From positions 16,944 to 80,943 of the forward strand of contig NZ_JAUQOP010000030.1 in NCBI RefSeq assembly GCF_030580855.1: a DNA stretch of 64,000 nt, in the 5' to 3' direction. The translations under genes and the position numbers were made by a program. The stretch comes from Pseudomonas citrullilanati. Lineage in GTDB: Bacteria; Pseudomonadota; Gammaproteobacteria; Pseudomonadales; Pseudomonadaceae. The notes below the pieces were generated by a model, which was not told where the DNA came from, did no database searches, and saw only the letters and a program-made list of their open reading frames with translations. Positions 16,119 to 25,759 of this stretch are shown here, one piece after another; the stretch's first letter is position 1, and the number at the start of each line of letters is the position of its first letter.

Positions 16119-18760
16119 CAGCGTTTCACCAGTCCAGTCAGGCCGCCTGCAATCAGGGCGGCGGTATCGGCCAGTGCCACCAGCGGATCGAGTCCGGCGG
16201 GCACGGCCATGTAGCGAGGTTCCCAGTCAGGCTGGAATTTGTCTTTGAAGCGGCGCAGTCCCTGGAAGTTGTAGAGCTGCTCGCCACGGCGGAACACCAT
16301 CGAACCCAGGCGCTGGGTCAACGGCGCACCGCGACGCGGTTGCAGGCCCGACAGCGGGACCATGCCAAGGCTGAAGCGGGCGTAGTCATGGTTCTTATAA
16401 TGCTGGATCAGGCCGACCATCATGAATTCCATGGTCAGTTTCGGTGCCTCGGGGTGGGCGCGCATCAGGTCGAGGCTGGCCAGCTCATGGCTGTGGGTTT
16501 CCAGCAGGTTGGCGAACGCCACCGGGCGCCCCTCGAAGCGAATCACCGCGATGCGGAAGTGCTTGAGGTAGTCGTCGCTGAAGCGGCCCAGGGAGAAACC
16601 TTTCTCGCGCACGTTCTTGCCGGTCAGCCAGGCGTCGGAAATGACCTTGAGTTCCTCCATCGGCGCCTGGCCCGGTTCATGGATCTCCAGCGACAGGCCG
16701 TCGCGGGTGCCACGGTTCCAGGTGTAGCGCAGGTCCTTCATCTCCTTGCCCTTGGCTTCGAGGTCGAAACGCTTGAGGTCGACCCGCGCTTCTTCACCGA
16801 GCTTGATCGCCGTCAGGCCGATGTCCATGTAGTAGGGCAGGTTCTCGGCACGCACCTGATAGAACACCGGGCGCGCATGATGGATGTCGCACAGGTCGCG
16901 GAACTGCCAGATCATCTCGGCCCGTTGCTGGGTGGGGCCGATCGGGTCGTACAACGCCACCAGGCTGCGACCGCGGCGGGCGTACATCAGGAACGCCTCG
17001 TCGTTGGGGTGGAATAGCAATGCCTTGTCGCCGGTCAGCGCCAGGCCGCCGTCAGGCTGCGAGGAGGCCATGAGGATGGTCCGGGCGCGCTCCAGTTCTT
17101 CCGGGGTCGGCAAGTGGATCACCGGCCGTGCGGTACGCAGTAGCCAAGTCAATGACACCACCACCAGCAGCACCGCCGCCCCCAGCAGGGAGCGCAAGCC
17201 GCGCGGAGCATCGGCATCGAGGGTGAACTGCCACCACAGTTGATGGCTGTAGGGCACGTCCTGGTAGGCAAACAGCAGCAGCCAGATCGAGGCACCGAGC
17301 ACACAGAGGCTGGCGATCAGGAACAGCGGGGAGAAAGGCAGCTCGGTCAGGCGGCTGGGGCGATAGAACGAGCGCCGGAACACGGCCAGGAGGGCGGCGG
17401 TGAGGGTCAGCAGCGTGGCTTCCTCCCAGTCGAAACCCTTGAGCAGCGAGAGCAGCGCGCCCATCAGCAACAGCACGGTGGTCAGCATCCAGGCGGCAGA
17501 CAGGCGTCGGCGCAGGCCTTGGGCGAGCAGCAGGCACAACACGCCCACCAGGCTGGCGCCGAAGTGCGAAGCGTCCACCAGCCGATGGGGGATCAGGAAA
17601 CCGATGTGCTCCAGGCGGGTATCGATCTCTGGCGTCACGCCGGAAAACAGCAGCACCACGCCCGACAGGAACACCAGCACCGCCAGGATCGGCGCGGCGA
17701 AACCGGACGCCGCGCGCAACGTCTGGCGGGTCTGGAACAGCCGTTGTGCCTCATTGACCAGCAACAGGACGCACGCCACCAACATCGGCAGCAGCACGTA
17801 GATCAGCCGATAGAGCAGCAGCGCGGCGGCCAGCGGCGCGGCCCCCAGCTTGTCGGCGAACGCGGCCAGCAGGATGGCTTCGAACACGCCGACGCCGCCC
17901 GGCACATGGCTGAGCACGCCGGCCGCCAGGGCCAGCAGGTACACCAGCAGGAAGGGGCCGAATGGCGGTGCCTCGGGCAGCAACAGATACAGCACGGTGG
18001 CGGCCGCCGCGACATCCAGTGCGGTAATGACCAGTTGCAGGAACGTCAGGCGGCGGCCCGGCAGGCGCAAGGTGCGGCGCCCGGCCTTGACCAGCAGGCT
18101 GTCGCGGTGGGGCTGTTCCGGCAGGCGCCGACGATAGATGCCGATGGCCAGCACGCTGGTGAGCAGCAACACCGCCACGGAAATCGCGCCAAGCAGGGTG
18201 GCAGGCAGGTGCAGCGCGGCAGCGGCAGCGGGCAGATTGCTCAGGGTGGCCAGGGCCGCCAGTGGGGGCAGCGCGCAACCCAGCGAGAGGCTGGCGAACA
18301 GCGTCATGTGGGCGACGTCGGCTGCGCCCAGGCCATGCCGTGCATACAGGCGGTAGCGAACCGAGCCGCCTGACAGCAGCGACAGGCCAATCGCATTGCC
18401 GATGGCGAAGGCACTGAACCCGCCCAGGATCAGCGTCTGCGGCGGCAGCTTCACCCCGGCATAGCGGCTGGCCGACCATTCGTAGCCCAGCAGGATGATG
18501 AAGCCGACCGCCGTGGCAGCGAATGCGCCGAGCAGGGCTGGCCGGGGCACGTCCAGGATCGAATCGTGCAGCGCGTACAGGTCGAGCTCGCTGAGCAAGT
18601 GGCGGCAGGCAATCAATGCAATCGCGAACAACAGCAGCGTGATGGCGAGACCGATAGGCTGGCGGTACTGGCTGATCCGATCGAGCCAGCGCAGACGCTC
18701 GGCCTTGATCGGTTGTGTCGCGGTAACAGAGTCTTGCGGGTCAGACGAGTGGGCGCGCAT
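16118..18760 (-). CDS. mprF: MprF: aminoacyl-phosphatidylglycerol synthase / flippase
   Basis: 880 residues. The N-terminal half is a polytopic flippase with about 14 hydrophobic segments (GGVGVFEAILLAAF is typical). The cytoplasmic C-terminal half from about residue 540 is the DUF2156 transferase with a dupli-GNAT fold. MprF moves an amino acid from aminoacyl-tRNA to phosphatidylglycerol, lowering membrane charge and raising resistance to cationic peptides; in P. aeruginosa the product is alanyl-PG, so Ala is the best guess here. On the minus strand GAGGTG precedes TTGATG: I take the ATG at 18760, but the adjacent TTG at 18763 is possible. First gene of the mprF-acvB operon. Confidence 0.93.
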   Translation of the reverse strand: MRAHSSDPQDSVTATQPIKAERLRWLDRISQYRQPIGLAITLLLFAIALIACRHLLSELDLYALHDSILDVPRPALLGAFAATAVGFIILLGYEWSASRYAGVKLPPQTLILGGFSAFAIGNAIGLSLLSGGSVRYRLYARHGLGAADVAHMTLFASLSLGCALPPLAALATLSNLPAAAAALHLPATLLGAISVAVLLLTSVLAIGIYRRRLPEQPHRDSLLVKAGRRTLRLPGRRLTFLQLVITALDVAAAATVLYLLLPEAPPFGPFLLVYLLALAAGVLSHVPGGVGVFEAILLAAFADKLGAAPLAAALLLYRLIYVLLPMLVACVLLLVNEAQRLFQTRQTLRAASGFAAPILAVLVFLSGVVLLFSGVTPEIDTRLEHIGFLIPHRLVDASHFGASLVGVLCLLLAQGLRRRLSAAWMLTTVLLLMGALLSLLKGFDWEEATLLTLTAALLAVFRRSFYRPSRLTELPFSPLFLIASLCVLGASIWLLLFAYQDVPYSHQLWWQFTLDADAPRGLRSLLGAAVLLVVVSLTWLLRTARPVIHLPTPEELERARTILMASSQPDGGLALTGDKALLFHPNDEAFLMYARRGRSLVALYDPIGPTQQRAEMIWQFRDLCDIHHARPVFYQVRAENLPYYMDIGLTAIKLGEEARVDLKRFDLEAKGKEMKDLRYTWNRGTRDGLSLEIHEPGQAPMEELKVISDAWLTGKNVREKGFSLGRFSDDYLKHFRIAVIRFEGRPVAFANLLETHSHELASLDLMRAHPEAPKLTMEFMMVGLIQHYKNHDYARFSLGMVPLSGLQPRRGAPLTQRLGSMVFRRGEQLYNFQGLRRFKDKFQPDWEPRYMAVPAGLDPLVALADTAALIAGGLTGLVKR

Positions 18761-18873
18761 CAATCACCTCTTGAGCTATGCGCGACAGGATGGGGGTATC
18801 CAGCCAAGTTACCAATCCCTGCGGCAGAAAATAATTACAAAAAATTTGTAATGTAGCCTTTTATAGCAGACAC

Positions 18874-18900
18874 AAAAAAGGCCGCTCTTTCGAGCAGCCT
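18874..18900 (-). terminator. Terminator of the first tRNA-fMet gene
   Basis: On the minus strand AGGCTGCTC and GAGCGGCCT pair around a GAAA loop with one mismatch and run into six T. It lies 12 bp after the CCA end of the tRNA. Confidence 0.85.
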
Positions 18901-18911
18901 TTCTTGATATT

Positions 18912-18988
<77 letters not shown>

Positions 18989-19181
18989 TCTGTGTGGCGG
19001 CATTCTACAGGCGAACGCCCGAGTGTCAACCGATAACGGCGCGTGGCCTCAAATAAACCGCTCGACCGTCCCTTTGCTGTGTAAATACTCGAAATCAAAG
19101 GGAAAATTGTCCTACAAGCAGGGTCGGCAGGACGGTGGGGTAGGCGGCTTCTGCCGAGGATGACCTGAAACATACGCGCAC

Positions 19182-19208
19182 AAAAAAGGCCACTCTTTCG
19201 AGTAGCCT
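19182..19208 (-). terminator. Terminator of the second tRNA-fMet gene
   Basis: AGGCTACTC and GAGTGGCCT pair around a GAAA loop and run into six T on the minus strand. The layout equals the terminator of copy 1, so the duplication included it. Confidence 0.85.
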
Positions 19209-19219
19209 TTCTTGATGTT

Positions 19220-19296
<77 letters not shown>

Positions 19297-19513
19297 TCTG
19301 TGAGGCGGCATTCTACAGGGGAACGAGCAGCTGTCAACCCCTGTGTTCAGAAAATCTGTTCAGCTTCAAGCGCTTAGCCTGGCTCCGGGACGGGTGACTG
19401 CGCTATGACGCAGGCCCGGCAAGGGCTCGCGCTCTATTGACCTGTTTGTTCCGATTAAAGGAACACATTCACGTAGGTCTTTTCGGGCTCTGTTGTGCGA
19501 TCTTTCCGTACCA

Positions 19514-19529
19514 CTGGTGCTATATACAG
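19514..19529. promoter_or_regulatory. LexA (SOS) box upstream of dinB
   Basis: CTGGTGCTATATACAG matches CTG-N10-CAG with an AT-rich right half. It lies 50 bp before the dinB start. DNA polymerase IV is SOS-inducible in Pseudomonas, so function is likely. Confidence 0.85.
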
Positions 19530-19578
19530 GTATGGGTGCGATACTGGGGCCCCGATTCGTCCCACACTCCGCTCCTTT

Positions 19579-20640
19579 ATGACGCAACGAAAGATCATCC
19601 ACGTCGACTGTGACTGCTTCTATGCCGCCATCGAGATGCGCGACGATCCACGGCTGGCCGGCAAACCCCTGGCGGTGGGCGGCTCGGCGGATCGGCGCGG
19701 GGTGATCGCTACCTGCAACTACGAAGCGCGGGCCTACGGCGTGCGCTCGGCGATGTCCTCCGGCCATGCCTTGAAGCTCTGCCCGGACCTCACCATCGTC
19801 AAGCCGCGCATGGATGCCTACCGGGAAGCATCGAAGGAAATTCATACGATCTTCAGCGACTACACCGACCTGATCGAGCCGTTGTCCCTGGACGAGGCCT
19901 ACCTGGACGTTTCCGCCAGCACTCATTTCGGCGGCAGCGCCACCCGCATTGCCCAGGACATCCGGCGACGCGTGTCCAATCAACTGCACATCACCGTCTC
20001 CGCCGGCGTCGCGCCAAACAAGTTCCTGGCCAAGATCGCCAGTGACTGGAAGAAGCCCAACGGGCTGTTCGTGATCACCCCAGACCAGGTCGAGGACTTT
20101 GTCTCGGCCCTGCCGGTGAGCAAGCTCCACGGCGTCGGCAAGGTCACCGCCGACAAGTTGAACAGGCTCGGCATCATCGATTGCCTGCAGTTGCGTCAGT
20201 GGGACAAGCTGGCGTTGGTGCGCGAATTCGGCAGTTTCGGCGAGCGACTCTGGAGCCTGGCCCGTGGGATCGATGAGCGCCTGGTGCACAATGACAGCCG
20301 ACGGCAATCCATCAGTGTGGAAAACACCTACGACGTCGATCTGCCTGACCTGGCGAGCTGTCTCGACAAGTTGCCGGAGCTGATGCAAACCCTCAGCGGC
20401 CGAATGGCTCGCATCGACAGCAGCTACCGTCCCGGCAAGCCGTTCGTCAAAGTGAAATTCCACGACTTCACCCAGACCACCCTGGAACAGGCCGGGGCAG
20501 GGCGGGACCTGGGCAGTTATCAGCTGTTGCTGACCCAAGCCTTCAACCGTGGCGGCAAACCGGTGCGTTTACTGGGGATAGGGGTGCGGCTGGAGGATCT
20601 GCGTGGAGGGTTCGAGCAGTTGGAGCTGTTCGAACGGTGA
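19579..20640 (+). CDS. dinB: DNA polymerase IV (Y-family translesion polymerase)
   Basis: 353 residues. Catalytic motifs are HVDCDCFYAAIE at the N-terminus and PLSLDEAYLDVS around residue 100, which supply the metal-binding carboxylates. A helix-hairpin-helix LHGVGKVTADKLNRLGI and the little-finger domain follow. The C-terminal QLELF is a beta-clamp binding motif. Pol IV extends mismatched ends and bypasses N2-dG adducts during the SOS response. The ATG at 19579 gives the usual MTQRKIIHVDCD start; the longer reading upstream would cross the LexA box region. Confidence 0.97.
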   Translation: MTQRKIIHVDCDCFYAAIEMRDDPRLAGKPLAVGGSADRRGVIATCNYEARAYGVRSAMSSGHALKLCPDLTIVKPRMDAYREASKEIHTIFSDYTDLIEPLSLDEAYLDVSASTHFGGSATRIAQDIRRRVSNQLHITVSAGVAPNKFLAKIASDWKKPNGLFVITPDQVEDFVSALPVSKLHGVGKVTADKLNRLGIIDCLQLRQWDKLALVREFGSFGERLWSLARGIDERLVHNDSRRQSISVENTYDVDLPDLASCLDKLPELMQTLSGRMARIDSSYRPGKPFVKVKFHDFTQTTLEQAGAGRDLGSYQLLLTQAFNRGGKPVRLLGIGVRLEDLRGGFEQLELFER

Positions 20641-20669
20641 GGCGGTGGAAGGCCTGCACAAAGGGTTGT

Positions 20670-20808
20670 TTGTGGCGAGGGGATTTATCCCCGTTGGGGT
20701 GTGCAGCAGCCCCAAGCCAATCAACTCGATATGTCTGAAATATCTGAGTTGTCAGACTTTGGAGGGGGGCGCTACGCACCCCAACGGGGATAAATCCCCT
20801 CGCCACAG
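20670..20808. repeat. Intergenic inverted-repeat element, family 2 (copy 2)
   Basis: The arms TGTGGCGAGGGGATTTATCC (from 20670) and GGGGATAAATCCCCTCGCCA (to 20808) are reverse complements. The inner stems differ from copies 3 and 4 (CCGTTGGGGTGTGCAGCAGCCCC against GCTACGCACCCCAACGG). Confidence 0.88.
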
Positions 20809-20825
20809 GGCTAATCCTGGCTTTT

Positions 20826-21779
20826 TCAACGAGCGCCCGGATCCGCGACCAACCGCCCGCCATCCTTGGTCAGCGCCTTCATGAACTCGGTCTGCAGCTC
20901 CGGATCGTTGCGCGTCAGCTCGATCAGGCTCTGCTCCAGTTCACTGGCTTCTTCTTCAAGCCCCAGTTCCGACAGGCGCTTGACCCGGTGCACCCACTGG
21001 CTCACCTCGTCGTCTTCCAGGTCGTCGTAGATCAGCGCGTGCGCTTCCACCAGCTTGCTGCGCAAACTGCTGCTGATGCTCAGGGACGAATCGGTGTGCA
21101 CCTCGTCCTGGGCATCGGTCACGCTGATCTGCAATTTGCCGAACTGGCTGAGGTCCTGCTCGGCGAAGGGGCTTTCCAGCAGGTTCAGGCGCAGCACGCC
21201 GTTGCGGTCGGTGCTCAGCTCGAAGGTCTGCCGGGCAGCCTTGACCTCCACCGGGCGTTCGCTCCAGGGCAGGCTCGAGTGCTCCGTGCGCTTGTCGCGC
21301 TGGACTTCGTCGATGCCGGCCAGGTTCTGTTGGGCGCGACCGTGGGAGGGGACGTTCATGAACGGGTTGAGACCGGCGACCCCGTAGCTGAGCCAGTCGT
21401 GGGTCACGGTGTCCGGCAGGTTGCCCAGGGTGAACACATTGACTACGTTCGCGCCGATACCGGCGACCACGGCCACCGCGCCCAACGGGATCTCGTAGAC
21501 CTCCCGCCAGGGTTGGTAAGGCGTGTAGCGGTCGTAATGGCGCGTGACCTCGAATTCGGTGACTTCGAAGGTCTTCTGCTCATTGATGCGCACCCGACGC
21601 TGCGGCAGGTCGAGCACCTTGGGCTCGCCCACGTCGATCTGCAGGCTGTGGTCGAGCAATTTGCGCTCGACCCGCTCTTCGTGCTCGCTGCGTTGGGACA
21701 TGTGGTTGGCACAGCCGCTGACCAAGAGGGCGCCGCACAGGGCGGCGCCACCGAGGCCTAAGGTGTTTCGCTTGAACAT
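20826..21779 (-). CDS. Hypothetical lipoprotein next to proS
   Basis: 317 residues. The N-terminal lipobox LLVSGC places the lipidated Cys at residue 23, so the mature protein is probably membrane-anchored. The middle contains a short hydrophobic Gly/Ala/Val segment (IPLGAVAVVAGIGANVVNVF, about residues 98-117). The C-terminus is helical and acidic (EEASELEQSLIELTRNDPEL). I do not recognise a named domain. It follows proS by 17 bp on the same strand and may share its transcript. A longer in-frame reading through the proS end is excluded by the clear signal peptide. Confidence 0.75.
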   Translation of the reverse strand: MFKRNTLGLGGAALCGALLVSGCANHMSQRSEHEERVERKLLDHSLQIDVGEPKVLDLPQRRVRINEQKTFEVTEFEVTRHYDRYTPYQPWREVYEIPLGAVAVVAGIGANVVNVFTLGNLPDTVTHDWLSYGVAGLNPFMNVPSHGRAQQNLAGIDEVQRDKRTEHSSLPWSERPVEVKAARQTFELSTDRNGVLRLNLLESPFAEQDLSQFGKLQISVTDAQDEVHTDSSLSISSSLRSKLVEAHALIYDDLEDDEVSQWVHRVKRLSELGLEEEASELEQSLIELTRNDPELQTEFMKALTKDGGRLVADPGAR

Positions 21780-21796
21780 GACGTCTCTATCTGGTG

Positions 21797-23512
21797 TCAG
21801 CGGCGGATACGGGCCTGGAGGAAAGACAGCACCTCGGCGACCGGCAGCGCTTGCGGCTCGGCCTCGGTGCGACTCTTGTATTCCAGGTTGCCTTCGGCCA
21901 GGCCGCGGTCGCTGACGACGATCCGGTGCGGGATGCCGATCAGTTCCATGTCCGCGAACTTGATGCCGGGGCTGGTTTTCTTGTCGCGATCGTCCAGCAA
22001 CACTTCGAAGCCGGCGGCCGTCAGTTCGGCGTAGAGCTTGTCGGTCGCTTCGCGAACCAGGTCGGTCTCGTAGCGCAGTGGCACCAGGGCGATCTGGAAC
22101 GGCGCCAGGGTATCGCTCCAGATGATCCCCTTGTCGTCGTTGTTCTGCTCGATGGCGGCGGCGACCACGCGGGACACGCCGATGCCGTAGCAGCCCATCT
22201 CCAGGGTGACCGGCTTGCCGTTCTCGCCCAGCACTTCGCACTTCATCGCCTTGCTGTACTTGTTGCCCAGCTGGAAGATGTGTCCGACTTCGATGCCGCG
22301 CTTGATTTCCAGGGTGCCCTTGCCGTCCGGGCTCGGGTCGCCGGCCACGACGTTGCGCAGGTCGGCCACGGTGGGCACCGGCAGGTCGCGTTCCCAGTTC
22401 ACGCCGAAATAGTGCTTGTCATCCTGGTTGGCGCCGATGGCGAAGTCGCTCATCAGTTCCACCGAGCGGTCGATGATGATCGGCAGCGGCAGGTTCAGCG
22501 GGCCAAGGGAACCGGCACCGGCGCCGATGGCGTCGCGCAGTTCGGCTTCGCTGGCCATGACCAGCGGGCTGGCGACGCCCGGCTGGTTGGCGGCCTTGAT
22601 TTCGTTCAGCTCGTGGTCGCCACGGACGATCAGGGCTATCAGCTTGCCGGGTTCTTCCGCGTGCACGATCAGGGTCTTGATGGTGCGCTCGATCGGCAGG
22701 TTGTAGCCTTCCACCAGCTGGGCGATGGTCTTGGCGTTCGGCGTGTCCACCAGGCGCAGCTCTTCGGTTGGCGCGGCGCGGGAGGTTTCCCGTGGCACGG
22801 CCTCGGCTTTCTCGATGTTGGCGGCGTAGTCGGAGCCATTGCTGAAGACGATGTCGTCTTCGCCGGATTCGGCCAGCACGTGGAACTCGTGGGAGCCGGC
22901 ACCGCCGATCGAGCCGTTGTCGGCCTCGACCGGACGGAATTTCAGGCCCAGGCGGGTGAACACGTTGCAGTACGCCTGGTGCATGCGGTCATAGGTGACT
23001 TGCAGCGAGGCCAGGTCGGTGTGGAACGAATAGGCGTCCTTCATGATGAATTCGCGGCCGCGCATCAAGCCGAAGCGTGGGCGGATTTCATCACGGAACT
23101 TGGTCTGGATCTGATACAGGTTGATGGGCAGCTGCTTGTAGCTGCTCAGCTCGTTGCGCATCAGGTCGGTGATGACTTCCTCGTGGGTCGGGCCTGCGCA
23201 GAAGTCGCGACCGTGGCGGTCCTTGATGCGCAGCAGCTCAGGGCCATATTCTTCCCAGCGCCCCGATTCCTGCCACAGCTCGGCCGGTTGGGTACCCGGC
23301 ATCAACACTTCCAGAGAGCCGGCGGCGTCCATTTCTTCGCGGACGATGGCTTCGACCTTGCGCATCACCCGCAGGCCCATCGGCAGCCAGGTGTACAAGC
23401 CCGAGGCGAGCTTGCGGATCATGCCGGCACGCAGCATCAACTGATGGCTGATCACGACGGCGTCGGAAGGCGTTTCTTTCTGTGTGGCGAGCAAAAATTG
23501 ACTGGTGCGCAT
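21797..23512 (-). CDS. proS: Prolyl-tRNA synthetase
   Basis: 571 residues, a bacterial-type class II synthetase with the editing insertion. It opens MRTSQFLLATQKETPSDA, class II motif 2 lies in the region of QTKFRDEIRPRFGLMRGREFIMKDAYSFH, and motif 3 is GCYGIGVSRVVAA. The INS editing domain occupies about residues 225-390 and removes mischarged Ala-tRNA-Pro. The C-terminal anticodon-binding domain has LLDDRDKKTSPGIKFADMELIGIP. It is transcribed with the downstream lipoprotein gene; 128 bp separate it from ampG. Confidence 0.97.
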   Translation of the reverse strand: MRTSQFLLATQKETPSDAVVISHQLMLRAGMIRKLASGLYTWLPMGLRVMRKVEAIVREEMDAAGSLEVLMPGTQPAELWQESGRWEEYGPELLRIKDRHGRDFCAGPTHEEVITDLMRNELSSYKQLPINLYQIQTKFRDEIRPRFGLMRGREFIMKDAYSFHTDLASLQVTYDRMHQAYCNVFTRLGLKFRPVEADNGSIGGAGSHEFHVLAESGEDDIVFSNGSDYAANIEKAEAVPRETSRAAPTEELRLVDTPNAKTIAQLVEGYNLPIERTIKTLIVHAEEPGKLIALIVRGDHELNEIKAANQPGVASPLVMASEAELRDAIGAGAGSLGPLNLPLPIIIDRSVELMSDFAIGANQDDKHYFGVNWERDLPVPTVADLRNVVAGDPSPDGKGTLEIKRGIEVGHIFQLGNKYSKAMKCEVLGENGKPVTLEMGCYGIGVSRVVAAAIEQNNDDKGIIWSDTLAPFQIALVPLRYETDLVREATDKLYAELTAAGFEVLLDDRDKKTSPGIKFADMELIGIPHRIVVSDRGLAEGNLEYKSRTEAEPQALPVAEVLSFLQARIRR

Positions 23513-23640
23513 GGTTGGCCGTTGTCGGTTGCTGAGACGAGAAGTGACGGAGCATTGTACGGGCGAGATGCCCTGGCGTACAGGCGCGTGGGTCGTCGCC
23601 AGGTGCGAACGCCGGTTTCACCGGCGTCTGCTGAAGTGTC

Positions 23641-25200
23641 CTACGACTCTTCCGCCGGGCGGGTCGGCGTCGGTTCCACCGCTGGCGCGGCGGCCTGGCG
23701 CCGGTTTTCCTGGAACCAGTGCAAGGCGATCAGCACCAGGGTCGGCACGCCGAGCAGTGCGGTGATCAGGAAGAAGGTGTGGTAGCCGAACTTCTCCACC
23801 ATGACCCCGGAGTAGCCACCGATCAGGCGCGGCAGCAGCAGCATGATCGAGCTGAGCAAGGCGTACTGGGTGGCGGAGAACTTCAGGTTGGTCAGGCTCG
23901 ACAGGTAGGCGACGAACGCCGAGGTGGCCAGGCCGGAGCTGAAGTTGTCCAGGGAGATGGTGAGGATCAGCATCTTCAGGTTGGCGCCCATGTCGGTGAG
24001 CATCAGGAACAGGATATTGGTGGCGGCCGAGGCCACGCCGCCGATGAACAGGATCGGCAGGATGCCGAAGCGCACGATCAGCAGGCCGCCCATGCCGGCG
24101 CCGACCAGGGTCATGATCAGGCCGAAGATCTTGCTGACGCTGGCGATCTGGTCCTTGGTGAAGCCCTGGTCGATGTAGAACACGTTGGCCATGACCCCCA
24201 TGACCGTGTCGGACATCCGGTAGGTGGCGATCAAGCCCAGCAGCAACAGCGCCTGCCAGCGGTAGCGCAGGATGAAGTCGTTGACCGGCGTGAGCACCGG
24301 CGCCAGGCCGCGACGGCCCATGGCCGACAGGCACAGGGAGGTCAGGATGATATAGAGGATGGCCCGCAGGAAGGCGCGGTCTTCCAGCAGCAGGTCGAGC
24401 AGGCTGACGCCTTCGAACAATACGCTGGCGAAGTCGGTGTTGTAGAGCTGGGTGAACATCGCCGGCACCGACACCAGCAAGATGATCAGCACGAACACCG
24501 AAGCCAGCTGGTGGGCGAAGGTGTAGCGCCCGGCTTGCAGCTGGGTGCGCAGCGGCACTGGCGGCTCGCGCATGAACAGCGAGGTTAGCAGCGCGGGGAC
24601 CATCAGCACGCCGAACAGCAGGTAGGTGCCGGCCCAGGCCGAGTGCTTGTAGCTGAAACCGGTGGAGCCGAACCCTTCGGCGAAGAACAACGCGCCGGCG
24701 GTGGCCAGCAGCGCGGCGACGCGATAGCCGGACATGTAGCTGGCGGCGAGCGCCGCCTGGCGGGTGTCGTCGGCGATCTCCAGGCGATACGCGTCGACGG
24801 CGATGTCCTGGGTGGCCGAGGCAAAGGCGACCAGCACCGCGATCGCGATCAACCACGACAGGTGTTTTTGTGGATCACAGAAGCCCATGCCCACCAGGCC
24901 GAGGATCACCAGCGCCTGGGAGAGCACCAGCCAGGAACGACGACGCCCGAGCTTGCCCAACAGCGGCAGGCGCCATTGGTCGAGCAGTGGCGACCAGACC
25001 CATTTGAAGGCGTACGCCAGGCCGATCAGGCTCGCGTAGCCGATGGTTTCGCGGGCCACGCCGGCCTCGCGCAACCAGACCGAAAGCGTGGAGAACACCA
25101 GCATGTACGGCAAGCCGGCAGCGAAGCCAAGCAGCAACAGCACGAGCGTCGAGGGACTGGCATAGGCGGCGAGGGCGGCGCGCCAGGTTTTACGGGGCAT
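23641..25200 (-). CDS. ampG: Muropeptide permease AmpG
   Basis: 519 residues with about 12-14 hydrophobic segments. The N-terminus is typical for AmpG (PSTLVLLLLGFAAGLPYMLVFSTLSVWLREAGV), and SATQDIAVDAYRLEI is a strong family signature in the first half. AmpG is an MFS-type inner-membrane transporter that imports anhydro-muropeptides for recycling, and it is needed for AmpR-controlled induction of AmpC beta-lactamase. Pseudomonads often have a second paralogue, so redundancy is possible. The gene stands alone, with atl beginning 44 bp upstream on the same strand. Confidence 0.93.
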   Translation of the reverse strand: MPRKTWRAALAAYASPSTLVLLLLGFAAGLPYMLVFSTLSVWLREAGVARETIGYASLIGLAYAFKWVWSPLLDQWRLPLLGKLGRRRSWLVLSQALVILGLVGMGFCDPQKHLSWLIAIAVLVAFASATQDIAVDAYRLEIADDTRQAALAASYMSGYRVAALLATAGALFFAEGFGSTGFSYKHSAWAGTYLLFGVLMVPALLTSLFMREPPVPLRTQLQAGRYTFAHQLASVFVLIILLVSVPAMFTQLYNTDFASVLFEGVSLLDLLLEDRAFLRAILYIILTSLCLSAMGRRGLAPVLTPVNDFILRYRWQALLLLGLIATYRMSDTVMGVMANVFYIDQGFTKDQIASVSKIFGLIMTLVGAGMGGLLIVRFGILPILFIGGVASAATNILFLMLTDMGANLKMLILTISLDNFSSGLATSAFVAYLSSLTNLKFSATQYALLSSIMLLLPRLIGGYSGVMVEKFGYHTFFLITALLGVPTLVLIALHWFQENRRQAAAPAVEPTPTRPAEES

Positions 25201-25244
25201 GGGCTGGAGTCTGCCTCAAAAATTGCGAAAACAAAGCGCGCACT

Positions 25245-25598
25245 CTAACCGCTGTGCTCTACCGGGCGCCAGCCATGACGCTGAATATCAACACGATTAT
25301 TCAGGACACTGATCCCTTCCGTGCGCAGGCGTGCGCGTTGTTCATCCCCCGACGGGCTGCCCACCGGCAGGCTGATCCGACCGCCGGCGCCGAGCACCCG
25401 GTGCCACGGCAGCTTGGTGTCGTCCGGCAACTGGCTGAGGGCGCGCCCGACCCAGCGCGCCGCGCGGCCCAGGCCGGCCATTTCGGCCAGTTGGCCATAG
25501 GTGACCACTTTGCCGGACGGTACTTGGGCCAGGGTCAGGTAGAGGGTGGTGCGGCGAATCTGGGCGGCGTTCTCGGGAGCCGCTGGCGTATCGGTCAC
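25245..25598 (-). CDS. Alkyltransferase-like protein (ATL), MGMT family without the active-site Cys
   Basis: 117 residues, the size of a stand-alone ATL. The MGMT active-site block PCHRV is here PWHRV (residues 64-68), with Trp at 65 in place of the alkyl-accepting Cys; this is the hallmark of ATL proteins. GKVVTYGQLAEMAG precedes it. ATLs bind O6-alkylguanine, flip the base and pass the lesion to nucleotide excision repair. It shares orientation with ampG, 44 bp upstream of it. It belongs with the many other DNA-repair genes in this window. Confidence 0.92.
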   Translation of the reverse strand: MTDTPAAPENAAQIRRTTLYLTLAQVPSGKVVTYGQLAEMAGLGRAARWVGRALSQLPDDTKLPWHRVLGAGGRISLPVGSPSGDEQRARLRTEGISVLNNRVDIQRHGWRPVEHSG

Positions 25599-25759
25599 GG
25601 GTGGGATTCCTGATGATGTAGTGCCCGCCTGTAGATTAATTCCTACAAGGCCGATTGAGAAATGAACTCATTCGAAATACTCGGGTCAGTCGTTGCTGAG
25701 GTGTCGTCCTGGGGGATAATGCCGCCTTTTCACCGCAGACTTGAGCTCTTTATACGCTT